NCBI GenBank assembly: GCA_965116555.1
Contig: OZ220698.1
Location: 744,001 to 808,000 of the forward strand
DNA from: DAOUJH01 sp965116555
Lineage (GTDB): Bacteria > Chloroflexota > Dehalococcoidia > Lucifugimonadales > QGNO01
Length of the DNA stretch: 64,000 nucleotides
Direction: 5' to 3'
Shown: piece after piece, positions 42,116-51,024 of the stretch
How the letters are laid out: the number at the start of each line of letters is the position of its first letter
Position numbering within the stretch: position 1 is the first letter of the stretch
The notes under the pieces: generated by a model
What the model was told of the DNA's origin: nothing
Database searches by the model: none
Seen by the model: only the letters and a program-made list of their open reading frames with translations
Translations under genes and position numbers: made by a program

Positions 42116-43597
42116 CTAGCCGTTCTGCAGTACCGATACCGCTTTGTTGAGCCGCTTCATGACCCGATCCTTGCCCAGCACAGCCAGGGTGTCGAAGAGC
42201 GGTGGAGCGGCGGTGCTGCCGGTGACGGCCAGGCGCACAGCTCCAAAGAGCGGACCCGTCTTGAGGCCGAGCCGCTCCGCCAGGGAGCGCAGGACGCTTT
42301 CCAGAACGGCGACGTCGAACTCCTCCACGGGCAGCAGCTCTTGTATTACGGCCTGTAGAGCGCTGAGAGCGCCGTCCTCGTCCAGTCCCTTGGGAACCAG
42401 AGGAACGGTGTACTCCAAGTCTTCGACGAGGAAGAAGGAGGTGAGTCCCCAGACCTCTTCCGGCGACAGCTTCTTGAACCGCTCGTGGAGCAGGGGGACA
42501 ATTCGCATCAGGTAGTCCTGATCAAGGTCGATGGTTCCAGGCGGCTTGTGCTCCGCCATATAGTCTTGCAGCACCTGGCCCAGATGCTCCGCTAAATCTT
42601 CTGCGGACATGCCGCGAATGTAGACGCCGTTCATCCATTCCAGCTTGTCAATGTTGAAGATGGCAGGGGACTTACCGATGCGCTCCAAGGAAAAGTACCG
42701 GATGAGGTCTTCACGGGAGAAGAGCTCCGTCTTGTCGTCCAAGGACCAGCCAAGGAGGACAAGGAAGTTGAGCATGGCGTCCGGCAGGTAGCCCAGGTCG
42801 CGAAATTCCAGCAGAGAGGCGGCCCCGTGACGCTTGGAGAGCTTAGCGCGGTCCGGACCCAGGATCATCGGCATGTGGGCGAACGTGGGGGGCTGATAGT
42901 CCAGCGCATCGTAGAGCAGGAGGTGGCGCGGCGTGCTGGGAAGCCACTCCTCGGCGCGCATGACGTGGCTGATATGCATCTCGTGGTCGTCGACCACGTT
43001 GGCCAGGTGATAGGTGGGGAAACCGTCCGACTTGAGAATGACGAAGTCGTCCATGACGGACAGGTCAACGGTAATCTCACCTCGAATCAGGTCGTGTACG
43101 GTGACCGGCGGGCCCTCCAGTGGCGTGGCGAACCTGACGACACATGGAAGGCCTTGATCGGCTCCAGGTTTGGCGCGTTCCAAGTCGCGGCAGCGCCTAT
43201 CGTAGCGGGGAGGCAGCCCCTGCTTCTGCTGCTCCTTGCGCATCCGGTCCAACTCTTCCGGAGCGCAATAGCAGTAGTAGGCGTGGCCCTGTTCCACCAG
43301 CTTCCCAACGGCGCTTCCATAGAGGTCGAGGCGCTGCGACTGTAGATACGGGCCGTAAGACCCGCCGACCTCCGGCCCTTCGTCCCAGTCTAGGCCCAGC
43401 CAGTCCAGCGATTCAAGGATGTTCTGCAGCGCGCCCTCTATGCTCCGGGCCTGGTCCGTATCTTCAATCCGCACGATGAACGAGCCACCGGTGTGACGAG
43501 CATACAGCCAGTTGAAGAGGGCGGTGCGAATGTTGCCCACGTGCGGGTAGCCGGTGGGGCTGGGGGCATAGCGAACACGAACCGGGTGGTTATTCAT
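42116..43597 (-). CDS. gltX: Glutamyl-tRNA synthetase
   Basis: GltX charges tRNA-Glu. The 493-aa protein begins MNNHPVRVRYAPSPTGYPHV, where HVGN is the HIGH signature, and carries the KMSKS counterpart KLSKRHG. FIVRIEDTDQAR and the HVMRAEEWLPSTPRHLLLY segment are also typical. The zinc-site region CYCAPEELDRMRKEQQ is present. The start codon lies six bases after a TATTCT hexamer without a ribosome binding site, so a leaderless mRNA is possible. Whether it is discriminating or also charges tRNA-Gln cannot be told from the motifs. Confidence 0.96.
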   Translation of the reverse strand: MNNHPVRVRYAPSPTGYPHVGNIRTALFNWLYARHTGGSFIVRIEDTDQARSIEGALQNILESLDWLGLDWDEGPEVGGSYGPYLQSQRLDLYGSAVGKLVEQGHAYYCYCAPEELDRMRKEQQKQGLPPRYDRRCRDLERAKPGADQGLPCVVRFATPLEGPPVTVHDLIRGEITVDLSVMDDFVILKSDGFPTYHLANVVDDHEMHISHVMRAEEWLPSTPRHLLLYDALDYQPPTFAHMPMILGPDRAKLSKRHGAASLLEFRDLGYLPDAMLNFLVLLGWSLDDKTELFSREDLIRYFSLERIGKSPAIFNIDKLEWMNGVYIRGMSAEDLAEHLGQVLQDYMAEHKPPGTIDLDQDYLMRIVPLLHERFKKLSPEEVWGLTSFFLVEDLEYTVPLVPKGLDEDGALSALQAVIQELLPVEEFDVAVLESVLRSLAERLGLKTGPLFGAVRLAVTGSTAAPPLFDTLAVLGKDRVMKRLNKAVSVLQNG

Positions 43598-43681
43598 TCT
43601 ACTAGAATAGCATGCTGCATGATTGATATGGCAGGATTTGTTCTTTAGAATAGGCCAGCCAGTTCGTTAGGATACAAGGAT

Positions 43682-44059
43682 ATGACAGAGCAAGATACAC
43701 CTACAATCAAATATCGCAACGTAGTCCTCGTCTTCATTCTCTTCCACGTCACGTTGGGAATCTACGGCCTTTACTGGCTGTATATGACTTCCAGCGAACT
43801 GATCAGGTACAACCGTCGGGACGGCAACCCGCTGGCCTGGCTCATCATGGCGCTGATACCGGTGTTAAACGTATTCGCCATCTGGCTGCACGCGGTAGAG
43901 GTAGAGAAGTTCTCCAAGCAGGACGGAAGTGAAGGGATGGGAGCAACCTTTCTCTTCGTTCTCTGGCTGGCGCCGCCGGTGGCTATGATGCTCATCCAAG
44001 CCGAGCTGAACACCAGGGCCGTAAGGAAGAGCAGGGCCCAGCAGCAGGCAGCGGCTTAG
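43682..44059 (+). CDS. DUF4234 membrane protein
   Basis: The 125-aa protein has the family pattern KYRNVVLVFILFHVTLGIYG followed by LYWLYMTSSELIRYN, then two further helices (LIMALIPVLNVFAIWL and FLFVLWLAPPVAMMLI) and a basic C-terminus. DUF4234 proteins are small integral membrane proteins of unknown function. The gene is convergent with rluD, sharing four bases at the stops. Confidence 0.82.
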   Translation: MTEQDTPTIKYRNVVLVFILFHVTLGIYGLYWLYMTSSELIRYNRRDGNPLAWLIMALIPVLNVFAIWLHAVEVEKFSKQDGSEGMGATFLFVLWLAPPVAMMLIQAELNTRAVRKSRAQQQAAA

Positions 44060-44979
44060 TAGCGTCGGGCGGAATCAGCCGCCAGGTAGTCCAGGGCCTC
44101 TCGCAGGTCCGGCGGCAGCCTGGAGGCGAACTCCACAGGCTCCCCTGTGGATGGCAGAAAGAATCCCAGCTTGCAGGCGTGGAGGAACTGCCGCCTGAGA
44201 AACTTTGCCCGTCCACCGTACTTGGAGTCGCCGGCCACTGGGTGGCCTGTGGCCGCCATGTGAACTCGTATCTGATGTGTCCTTCCCGTCTTGGGCCGCA
44301 CTTCCAGAAGAGTGAAGCCGTCCAGCGCCTCGATGGTACGGTACTCGGTTAGGGAAGCGCGCCCGCCCTCAACTATGCCCATCTTCTGCCGCGAGCGCGG
44401 ATTGCGGGCTATCGGCGCGTCTATTGCGCCTTCCGCGGGCTGCGGGCGACCTTTCACCAGCGCCAGGTAGACCTTGGTGAAAGAACGCTCCTTCAGCTGG
44501 CGGTTCAGTTCTACGTAGGAGGACTGCGATCTAGCGACGACCATTAGCCCGGACGTGTCGGCATCCAGACGGTGCACCAGGCCGGGGCGTGACGGCTCTC
44601 CCACCGCTTCCAATTCTGGATAGCGGTCAAGAAGCGCGTTCACCAGCGTGCCGCGCGGGTGTCCCGGCGCGGGATGAACGGTGAGGCCGGGCGGTTTGTC
44701 CACCACTATTACGTCTTGGTCTTCATGGACTATCTTCAGGGGCAGCTTTTCCGGAAACGGCTTATCGTCCGAGTCCATGGGCTTCGCTTCTATGTGGACC
44801 GAGTCGCCGTGCTTGATTCTGGTCGACGGTCGGGCAGGGGAGCCGTTGACCCGGACAAGCCCGTCCTGGATCAAACGCTGCACCTGAGAACGCGACAGCT
44901 GGCTTAGGAGGCTCGCCACGTAGGTATCCAGTCGCTGTCCTTCATCGGAATCGACCAGATGGTTGGAGGCGTGGATCAC
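44056..44979 (-). CDS. rluD: Ribosomal large-subunit pseudouridine synthase RluD-type
   Basis: The enzyme makes pseudouridines in 23S rRNA. The start is the GTG at 44979, which overlaps the lspA stop (GTGA) and gives 307 aa; the longer frame to 45180 lies inside lspA. An S4 domain is at residues 15-75 (QRLDTYVASLLSQLSRSQVQ), followed by the catalytic domain with HRLDADTSGLMVVARS carrying the active-site Asp, and GRTHQIRVHMAATGHPVAGD. The lspA-rluD pairing is a common arrangement in bacteria. Confidence 0.92.
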   Translation of the reverse strand: MIHASNHLVDSDEGQRLDTYVASLLSQLSRSQVQRLIQDGLVRVNGSPARPSTRIKHGDSVHIEAKPMDSDDKPFPEKLPLKIVHEDQDVIVVDKPPGLTVHPAPGHPRGTLVNALLDRYPELEAVGEPSRPGLVHRLDADTSGLMVVARSQSSYVELNRQLKERSFTKVYLALVKGRPQPAEGAIDAPIARNPRSRQKMGIVEGGRASLTEYRTIEALDGFTLLEVRPKTGRTHQIRVHMAATGHPVAGDSKYGGRAKFLRRQFLHACKLGFFLPSTGEPVEFASRLPPDLREALDYLAADSARRY

Positions 44980-45719
44980 GGAGGAGTCTCTGACTCGGCC
45001 GGTTCCTGTGGCGGTGACGACTCCGCGACGGGTTCGGGCTCCGCTTCTAGCGCTTCCGCCTCCTCCGCATCTTCCTCTACAGGCGTCGCCTTGGGAGCCT
45101 TGGGAGAACGAAAGAGTAGCCAGGCCAGTATGACGATTCCGGTGACAATTGAGGCGTCGGCCAGGTTGAATACGGGCCATGCGCCAACGTCGATGAAGTC
45201 GGTGACTTTGCCCATGGTGATGCGGTCAACGAGGTTGCCCGCCGCGCCTCCGAGCTGGAGTCCCAGGCTGGTGCGCACCATGAAACCCTGGCCCGCTTGC
45301 TTGCGGAAGAAAATGAGCAACACGGCTATGCCCACAAGAGAAGCAATGAGCAGGAACAGGGTCTGGTTGGGGAACAGGCCAAAGGCGCTGCCCGTGTTGC
45401 TGACGTGGGTGATCCTCAAGAACCCTTCACTTGGCCTTGACGCGCCTTCTATGAGGCTGGCCCTCACCCATGACTTTGTCATCTGGTCAGTGATGAAGAC
45501 GACCAGGATCAGGGCGGCAAGAAGCAGGTCCGCGCGCCAGGCGCTGAAGGAGGACGTCTCCTCAGCGACATCGACGCTTTCTTCCGCCTCCGTTTCCACG
45601 GAGACGGTGGAATCATTGTCCTGGGAAGTGTCCTGTTGCTCTGGATCTTGTGAAAGCTGCATTGCGTTGTGACCCGGTTCTGTCTTCAAGTCTAGCATAC
45701 AGCCCAGGTTGCATGGCAA
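44976..45719 (-). CDS. lspA: Lipoprotein signal peptidase (signal peptidase II)
   Basis: LspA cuts the signal peptides of lipoproteins in the membrane, in keeping with the many lipoproteins encoded here. Four helices carry the family motifs: ITDQMTKSWVRASL, SNTGSAFGLF, GGAAGNLVDRITMGKVTDFI with the first catalytic Asp, and VFNLADASIVTGI with the second. An acidic N-terminal stretch of up to 60 residues and a Glu/Pro-rich C-terminal tail are additional to the usual core of about 160. The start is uncertain: ATG 45719, 45698 and 45662 are all possible, none with a good ribosome binding site. Confidence 0.92.
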   Translation of the reverse strand: MPCNLGCMLDLKTEPGHNAMQLSQDPEQQDTSQDNDSTVSVETEAEESVDVAEETSSFSAWRADLLLAALILVVFITDQMTKSWVRASLIEGASRPSEGFLRITHVSNTGSAFGLFPNQTLFLLIASLVGIAVLLIFFRKQAGQGFMVRTSLGLQLGGAAGNLVDRITMGKVTDFIDVGAWPVFNLADASIVTGIVILAWLLFRSPKAPKATPVEEDAEEAEALEAEPEPVAESSPPQEPAESETPP

Positions 45720-45778
45720 ATTCTAGGGTAGGAGGAAGGTTCTCATGCGAACTAGAGCTTATATAGCACACTACCTGC

Positions 45779-45979
45779 TCAAACTGTCTCGAACTGCAAC
45801 GCCGACAGATTCAGGTTGGACGAGCGCTTCGAGAGATGAAGCATCTCCACCCCTACTACTTCGTTCGCTTCGTTGTAGTCGAGCACCACGCCCGGCGAGA
45901 CCTCCTCGGACTCAACTATGGGGGAATCGTCGAGGCGCAGGTAAAGAGCGTCTGCTTCCTTGTCCACGTTCAACTTCAT
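45779..45979 (-). CDS. DUF2283 small protein
   Basis: The 66-aa product MKLNVDKEADALYLRLDDSP continues with SEEVSPGVVLDYNEANEVVG and VEMLHLSKR, the complete DUF2283 pattern. The family is widespread and often paired with a DUF4258 or toxin-like gene, but none is next to it here. It was chosen over overlapping frames because the family match covers its whole length and GAGGTGAG lies before the ATG. Confidence 0.8.
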   Translation of the reverse strand: MKLNVDKEADALYLRLDDSPIVESEEVSPGVVLDYNEANEVVGVEMLHLSKRSSNLNLSALQFETV

Positions 45980-46026
45980 AGCTCACCTCTCATGCCATAG
46001 CGGGCATCACAACGTAAACGGCGGAA

Positions 46027-46245
46027 TTACAAGATCACGGCGAGCACCAAGGCGACGATGGCTGTCACCAGGATTAGCAGGGGCAGCTTCTTGCCCGTAT
46101 CCTTCACCGCGTAGCTAAGCGCTTCCTTGAACTGTTGGTGCTGTTCCGGGCTGCGCTTTGTCCAGTAGTAGGAGATCAGTACAAACGCCACTACCAGGAG
46201 AGTTGCCACGACCGCCAGTCGGTACAGAAATCCCGCTATTTCCAT
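46027..46245 (-). CDS. Small two-helix membrane protein
   Basis: The 72-aa protein has helix 1 at residues 8-26 (YRLAVVATLLVVAFVLISY), a charged cytoplasmic loop (KRSPEQHQQFKEALSYAVKD) and helix 2 at the C-terminus (LLILVTAIVALVLAVIL). AAGGAT lies before the ATG. I know no family for it. It is probably co-transcribed with the DUF2283 gene downstream. Confidence 0.6.
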   Translation of the reverse strand: MEIAGFLYRLAVVATLLVVAFVLISYYWTKRSPEQHQQFKEALSYAVKDTGKKLPLLILVTAIVALVLAVIL

Positions 46246-46504
46246 GGCGCTATCATCCTTTCTTGCCTTTAGCCTCTACTTTACCACAGCGAAAAAGTAG
46301 GCATGGGTGGGCTCCCGTCTCCACGGGAACGACGGTGGCTGCAGCCCCGCTCACGGTGAGGTTGTCGAACCATCATTCTGTGTCAGTAAAGAAACCCCAG
46401 GTCAATACGCAAGCAATAGCCCCCCTCCACTAAGAGGCATGCAGCGGACGGTACTCCCTGATAGAATGCAGGTCTAACAACAACCGTTCTTACAAGGAGT
46501 CGCT

Positions 46505-47548
46505 ATGCGAATCATAGACCTGCGAAGTGATACCGTGACCCATCCTACCGCGGAGATGCGCAAGGCCATAGCCGAGGCGGAAGTGGGCGACGACGTCTTT
46601 GGAGAGGACCCGACCGTGAACAAGCTGGAGGCCATGGCCGCGGAACGGTTGGGGAAAGAGGCGGCAGTCTACGTGGCAAGCGGGTCGATGGCCAACCTGG
46701 TAGCGGGGTTGACCCATTGCCAGCGCGGCGATGAGGCCATAATGGGAACGGAGGCGCACATATTCCACAACGAGGTGGGCAGCTTCTCAGCGCTGGGCGG
46801 AATCAATGTCCGCACAGTACCCAACGATTCGGAGGGAAGGCTGGATCCAGACGCAGTGGAGGCGGCAATAAGGCCGGACAACATCCACCAGCCAAGGACG
46901 GCCTTGATATGCCTGGAGAATACGCAAAACAGGTGCAGCGGCGCTGTGCTGGACGCCGAGTACACGGAGGCCATCGGGCGCCTGGCTCACGACAACGACG
47001 CCGCCCTTCACATAGACGGAGCCCGCATATTCAACGCTGCGGTGGCTCTGGGCGTACCTCCAGCGGACCTGGCCCGTCCCGCCGACACGGTGAGCTTCTG
47101 CTTGTCAAAGGGTCTGAGCTGCCCCGTGGGCTCGCTGGTGTGCGGCAGTGAAGAGACGATAGCGCACGTGCGGAAGAGCCGCAAGATTCTCGGCGGGGGA
47201 ATGCGCCAGGCGGGGATAATCGCCGCGGCGGGCGTAGTGGCGCTTGAAACCATGGTCGATAGATTGGCGGAGGACCACGAGACCGCCAGGCGTCTGGCCA
47301 AGGGACTTGCCGGGTTGCCCGGAGTTTCCCTGGACCCCGAGGCGATACAGAGCAACATAGTCATATTCGGTGTAAACGGTGACGCCGCTAAGTTCATGGC
47401 GGCGTTGAAGGAGCGCGGTGTGCTTGCCTCCTATACGGTGGGACTCGGAGTGAGGATGGTGACGCACTACGGCATAACGGAAGAGGACGTGGATGAGACG
47501 TTGAATATATTGGACACGGTGACCGGAGAGCTTGCCCGTGCAGGCTGA
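46505..47548 (+). CDS. ltaE: L-threonine aldolase (low specificity), PLP-dependent
   Basis: The enzyme splits threonine or allo-threonine to glycine and acetaldehyde. The 347-aa protein has the family start MRIIDLRSDTVTHPTAEMRK and GDDVFGEDPTVNKLE, the PLP-phosphate site ASGSMANL, the Asp pairing with the ring nitrogen in LHIDGARIFNAAVALG, and the PLP Lys in SFCLSKGLSCPVGS. AAGGAG precedes the ATG. The MFS gene begins eleven bases before its stop, so the two form an operon. Confidence 0.94.
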   Translation: MRIIDLRSDTVTHPTAEMRKAIAEAEVGDDVFGEDPTVNKLEAMAAERLGKEAAVYVASGSMANLVAGLTHCQRGDEAIMGTEAHIFHNEVGSFSALGGINVRTVPNDSEGRLDPDAVEAAIRPDNIHQPRTALICLENTQNRCSGAVLDAEYTEAIGRLAHDNDAALHIDGARIFNAAVALGVPPADLARPADTVSFCLSKGLSCPVGSLVCGSEETIAHVRKSRKILGGGMRQAGIIAAAGVVALETMVDRLAEDHETARRLAKGLAGLPGVSLDPEAIQSNIVIFGVNGDAAKFMAALKERGVLASYTVGLGVRMVTHYGITEEDVDETLNILDTVTGELARAG

Positions 47549-48797
47549 CCAACCGGCAAGCGTGGAGTGTCCGGAAGAACAGGCGAGGGTTCCTCGCCTG
47601 TTTGCTGCTATGGCCAACCGCAACTACAGGTGGTACTGGTTCGGTGCCGGCTTCTCCTCTATGAGTATGTCCATTGGGATGCTTGCGCAAGGATGGCTAG
47701 TGTACGATATCACCGACTCCCGTTTCTTGGTGGGGCTGATAGCGGGGTTGATGGGAGTGGGCCACGTGGGGTTCGCCCTGATTGGCGGGGTGATAGTGGA
47801 CCGCTGGGACAAACGCAAGGTGCTGATCGCCGTGCAGGCGTTGACCGGGCTGGTGGCATTGGCGGTGTCGTTGATCATCTTCGCCGACAGACTGGAGGAG
47901 TGGCATTTAGGAGTCGCCGCAGTACTGCAGGGAGTCCTTATGGCGGTGCGGCTGCCATCCGGCAACTCAATGGTCTATATCATGGTGGGGCGCAAAGTGA
48001 TACTGAACGCCTTGGCGTCCCAGCATATAGCCTTGAACCTATTGAGGATTGTGGGGCCGTTGGTGGCCGGGATTTCCATCGATAGTCTGGGTGTGGAGTA
48101 CGCCTACCTATTCATGGCAATCAGCGCATGGCTGGGCGGTTTGATGGTGGTCATGGTCAGGGGGGACTACAGGTCGCTGGGCAGCGTGGAGCCGTTCTGG
48201 CGGTCAGCTGTAGAAGGGTTGCGATTCGCCTGGGGCAGCGCAACGATACGCTGGCTACTGCTGACGAGCGTTCTGATGGAGATGTTCGGGTTTTCTTTCC
48301 TTGTCATGCTGCCGGTCATGGCGCGGGACGTGCTGGGAGTGGGCGGGACAGGGCTGGGGTTTCTAACGGCAGCGAATGCGGTTGGAGCAACGGTGAGCAC
48401 TGTCATAGTTGCCGCCCTGGGCGATTTCAGGAACAAGCAGGCGCTATTGATATTCACCGCCATGGGGGCCGGCGTTTCCATACTCTTTTTCGCGCTATCA
48501 CCGTGGTTTGCCGTATCGCTGGCGCTTTCAGCCCTGGTGGGCGCTACCTTGATGGCGTATGACGCAGCGATGGGCACGATGCTGCAACTGCTGATCACGG
48601 ATGCGGTGAGGGGACGGGTACTGGGACTGTACGGACTCACATTTGGGTTCACTCAGCTGGGAGGGTTCATACAGGGGATAATCGCCAGCATTTACTCGGC
48701 GCCGCTGGCGGTGGGAATGGCAGGCGCGGTCATAGTGGGCTACGTGATAGGCATGCGGCGGTTCCTGGACCGGAGGATACGGGAGGCGCTGGAGTGA
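47538..48797 (+). CDS. MFS exporter of the MFS_3 type
   Basis: The 419-aa protein starts at GTG 47538 inside the end of ltaE (TTG 47532 is an alternative). It has the MFS_3 features RLFAAMANRNYRWYWFGAGF, then GGVIVDRWDKRKVLIAVQ after helix 2, and DAVRGRVLGLYGLTFG in the second half, with twelve predicted helices. It resembles the exporter at 14.5 kb. The threonine aldolase link might reflect export of a glycine-derived product, but that is a guess. Confidence 0.86.
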   Translation: MQADQPASVECPEEQARVPRLFAAMANRNYRWYWFGAGFSSMSMSIGMLAQGWLVYDITDSRFLVGLIAGLMGVGHVGFALIGGVIVDRWDKRKVLIAVQALTGLVALAVSLIIFADRLEEWHLGVAAVLQGVLMAVRLPSGNSMVYIMVGRKVILNALASQHIALNLLRIVGPLVAGISIDSLGVEYAYLFMAISAWLGGLMVVMVRGDYRSLGSVEPFWRSAVEGLRFAWGSATIRWLLLTSVLMEMFGFSFLVMLPVMARDVLGVGGTGLGFLTAANAVGATVSTVIVAALGDFRNKQALLIFTAMGAGVSILFFALSPWFAVSLALSALVGATLMAYDAAMGTMLQLLITDAVRGRVLGLYGLTFGFTQLGGFIQGIIASIYSAPLAVGMAGAVIVGYVIGMRRFLDRRIREALE

Positions 48798-48810
48798 AGG
48801 GAGAGACAGA

Positions 48811-49236
48811 ATGGAGCAGAGACTGAGCATAGTCACGCTGGGAGTGGCCGATGTAGCGGAGGCCCGTAGATTTTATGAACTGATGGGGTGGAGTGCATCC
48901 CCGGTAGGCGACGAACAGATAGCCTTTTTCCAAGCCGGTAGCATAGTGTTTTCTCTGTACAGCTTGGAGGAGATGGCCAAAGATTTAGGTCTAGAGAGCA
49001 GCGGCAGTGGCTGCGCCAGTATCGCGCTGGCGTATAACGTGCGTCACAAAGAGGATGTTGATGCAGTGCTTGCAGAGGCGGAAAAAGCAGGCGCTAGGCT
49101 TCTCAAACCTGCCGAGGAGAAGTTCTGGGGCGGATATGCCGGCTATTTTGCCGACCCTGAAGGCTACGCTTGGGAGGTGGCGTGGAACCCAGCGTTTGAA
49201 CTGGGAGAGGACGGCAGCTTGCGATTACCAGGGTAA
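48811..49236 (+). CDS. VOC-family (glyoxalase-like) protein
   Basis: The 141-aa protein shows the beta-alpha-beta-beta-beta repeat of the VOC fold: LSIVTLGVADVAEARRFYEL, then MGWSASPVGDEQIAFFQ in the first half, and DAVLAEAEKAGARLLKPAEE and YFADPEGYAWEVAWNP in the second. The final Glu (YAWEV) is the usual metal ligand, but the first-strand ligand position is Thr (VTLG) rather than His, so metal binding is uncertain. Such proteins include isomerases, dioxygenases and resistance proteins. The gene follows the MFS gene by 13 bases. Confidence 0.85.
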   Translation: MEQRLSIVTLGVADVAEARRFYELMGWSASPVGDEQIAFFQAGSIVFSLYSLEEMAKDLGLESSGSGCASIALAYNVRHKEDVDAVLAEAEKAGARLLKPAEEKFWGGYAGYFADPEGYAWEVAWNPAFELGEDGSLRLPG

Positions 49237-49271
49237 CAAAACACTGACCCGAGTATCCACCCGGGCCAGTG
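49231..49271 (-). terminator. Strong intrinsic terminator (minus strand)
   Basis: Read on the minus strand, CACTGGCCCGGGT (49271-49259) pairs over 13 bp (two G-U) with ACTCGGGTCAGTG (49254-49242) around a GGAT loop, followed directly by TTTTGTT. It ends the minus-strand RNA and stops it from running into the VOC gene. Confidence 0.75.
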
Positions 49272-49535
49272 CTGCCTTATCAGCTTATCACCTTGGACTC
49301 TGCGTTTCCGGTATTCACGACCGGAGAGGCCATCCCCTTGGGGGTTTGGACCACATCTCTACGATATGCAGAGCCGCCGGTTTTCGTATGTCCTCGCTGA
49401 GTTTAATTCCACCTCCCTTTATACCAACTCACCGGACTCAGCGAGGCGTGGAGAAGGGAACTGCCATGAATGATACAACTCGTAGAGCACTATCTGGACC
49501 TCCCGTTTCCTATACTAAGGCTTATTTCAAAGCCT
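49237..49535 (-). ncRNA. Structured RNA candidate of about 300 nt, family not recognised
   Basis: The gap of 380 bases between the VOC gene and rarA has no credible protein frame but dense minus-strand structure. In order: hairpin AGGCTT/AAGCCT near the 5' end; a perfect 11-bp stem CCTCGCTGAGT/ACTCAGCGAGG (about 49446-49392) enclosing 33 nt with the Shine-Dalgarno-like AAAGGGAGGTGG; a helix GGCTCTGC/GCAGAGTC enclosing two hairpins (CCCC/GGGG and CCGGT/ACCGG); and the terminator. A promoter-like site lies upstream. I found no match by eye to tmRNA, RNase P, 6S, SRP or known riboswitch cores. Confidence 0.5.
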
Positions 49536-49540
49536 CACCT

Positions 49541-49571
49541 TTATTAACGCAGATACAGAACGAGTTGTCAA
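49541..49571 (-). promoter_or_regulatory. Promoter of the minus-strand RNA
   Basis: On the minus strand TTGACA (49571-49566) is followed by TTAATA at 18 bases or TAATAA at 19. The start site would be near 49534. It lies just after the rarA stop, so the RNA has its own promoter. Confidence 0.5.
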
Positions 49572-49615
49572 GTAGTTTATATGGTTTGTTTGCACAATAT
49601 AGATAAATTCTATAT

Positions 49616-50980
49616 CTACTGCGCAGGGCAGTCTTCAGATACCGGTTCACCTCTGTTCCCACGGTCTCCCCACCAGCGCCGGATACGTTCGGCAACTGTC
49701 TTTTCGTACCCTTGATTGGATGGTTGGTAGTAGACCCGTCCTTCCAGGTTGGGCGGTAGATTCTTCTGGCCGGCAAAATGTTCCGGGAACTCATGGGCGT
49801 ATCTATACTCCTTGCCGTAGCCCATCTCCTTCATCATGGACGTAACGGCATTGCGCAGATGCAACGGCACCGGCTCGTTGCGGCTGGTGCGCACGTCCTC
49901 CATAGCCTTGTTGAGGGCCGCGTAGGCGGTGTTGCTCTTGGGCGCCGTGGCCAGATAGACGGTCGCCTCGGCTAGGGGGATGCGTCCCTCCGGCATGCCG
50001 ATGAAGTGGACAGCCTGCTGGGCAGCAACGGCGACGGTGAGCGCCTTGGGATCGGCCATACCAACGTCCTCAGCAGCGAGGATTACGAGCCGCCGGGCGA
50101 TGAACATTGGGTCTTCACCCGCTTCGACCATGCGGCCGAGCCAGTAGATAGCGGCGTCGGGGTCGGAGGCGCGGACTGATTTGATAAAGGCGGAGATGGT
50201 GTCGTAGTGCTGGTCTCCGGCTCTATCGTAGAGCAGGGCGCGTTGCTGCAGGGCGTCCTCCATTGTGGCCAGGGTGATGACGCGTCCGCCACCTTCGTCC
50301 GGCCTAGTGGCCGTGGCCGCCAGCTCAATGGCGTTAAGGGCAATTCGAGCGTCGCCGTTGGAGACGGCCATCAGCAGGCTGCGAGCATCAGGCTCAAGGG
50401 AGGGGCGCATTTCCGCTATACCGCGGTCGGGATCGTTCAATGCACGGTCGACGATAAGGCCGATGTGCTCTTCAGTGAGGGCCTGGGTTGGGAAGACGCG
50501 GGAACGGGATAGCAATGGGGAGATGACCTCAAAGGAGGGGTTCTCGGTCGTAGCGCCGATGAAGGTGATGGTGCCTGACTCTACGTGGGGCAGTATGACG
50601 TCCTGCTGCGCCTTGTTAAAGCGGTGGATCTCGTCTATGAAGAGTATGGTGCGCTGGCCGGTCATGCCGAGACGGTCCCTGGCTTCCTGGACGATGCGTC
50701 GCAGGTCTGCGACGCCGGAGGTGACGGCGGAAGCCTGCTCGAAATGAGACCGGGTAACGGAGGCGATGATCAGGGCAAGGGTAGTCTTGCCGGAACCGGG
50801 AGGCCCCCAGAGGACCATGGAGGGCACGCTGTCCGCTTCTATGCTGCGTCGGAGCACTTTGTCAGGGCCGACAATGTGCTCCTGGCCCACAAGCTCATCG
50901 AAATTGCGCGGTCGCATGCGCGCCGCCAGGGGAGCGTTGCGTCTCTCCGCTTGTTGTCGTTGATGTTCAAAGAGGGCCAT
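49616..50980 (-). CDS. rarA: Replication-associated recombination ATPase RarA (MgsA)
   Basis: RarA is a clamp-loader-like AAA+ ATPase acting at stalled replication forks. The start MALFEHQRQQAERRNAPLA at 50980 gives 454 aa; a longer frame adds 12 unlikely residues. Motifs: RPRNFDELVGQEHIVG, Walker A WGPPGSGKTTLA, Walker B LFIDEIHRFNKAQQD, sensor 1 GATTENPSF and the SRSRVF Arg finger region, then the C-terminal tetramerisation domain (IYWLGRMVEAGEDPMFIARR; GMPEGRIPLAEATVYLA). It lies downstream of smr and the RelE/Phd pair on the same strand. Confidence 0.94.
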   Translation of the reverse strand: MALFEHQRQQAERRNAPLAARMRPRNFDELVGQEHIVGPDKVLRRSIEADSVPSMVLWGPPGSGKTTLALIIASVTRSHFEQASAVTSGVADLRRIVQEARDRLGMTGQRTILFIDEIHRFNKAQQDVILPHVESGTITFIGATTENPSFEVISPLLSRSRVFPTQALTEEHIGLIVDRALNDPDRGIAEMRPSLEPDARSLLMAVSNGDARIALNAIELAATATRPDEGGGRVITLATMEDALQQRALLYDRAGDQHYDTISAFIKSVRASDPDAAIYWLGRMVEAGEDPMFIARRLVILAAEDVGMADPKALTVAVAAQQAVHFIGMPEGRIPLAEATVYLATAPKSNTAYAALNKAMEDVRTSRNEPVPLHLRNAVTSMMKEMGYGKEYRYAHEFPEHFAGQKNLPPNLEGRVYYQPSNQGYEKTVAERIRRWWGDRGNRGEPVSEDCPAQ

Positions 50981-51024
50981 GGTAATTCCAACAGGCTCTT
51001 GGCGTCTCACACGCACGAATCATA

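Noticed and set aside
49468..49606. Plus-strand frame beginning MNDTTRRALSGPP near rarA
   Set aside because: No family, no conserved pattern, weak start, and it overlaps the promoter and 5' part of the minus-strand RNA.
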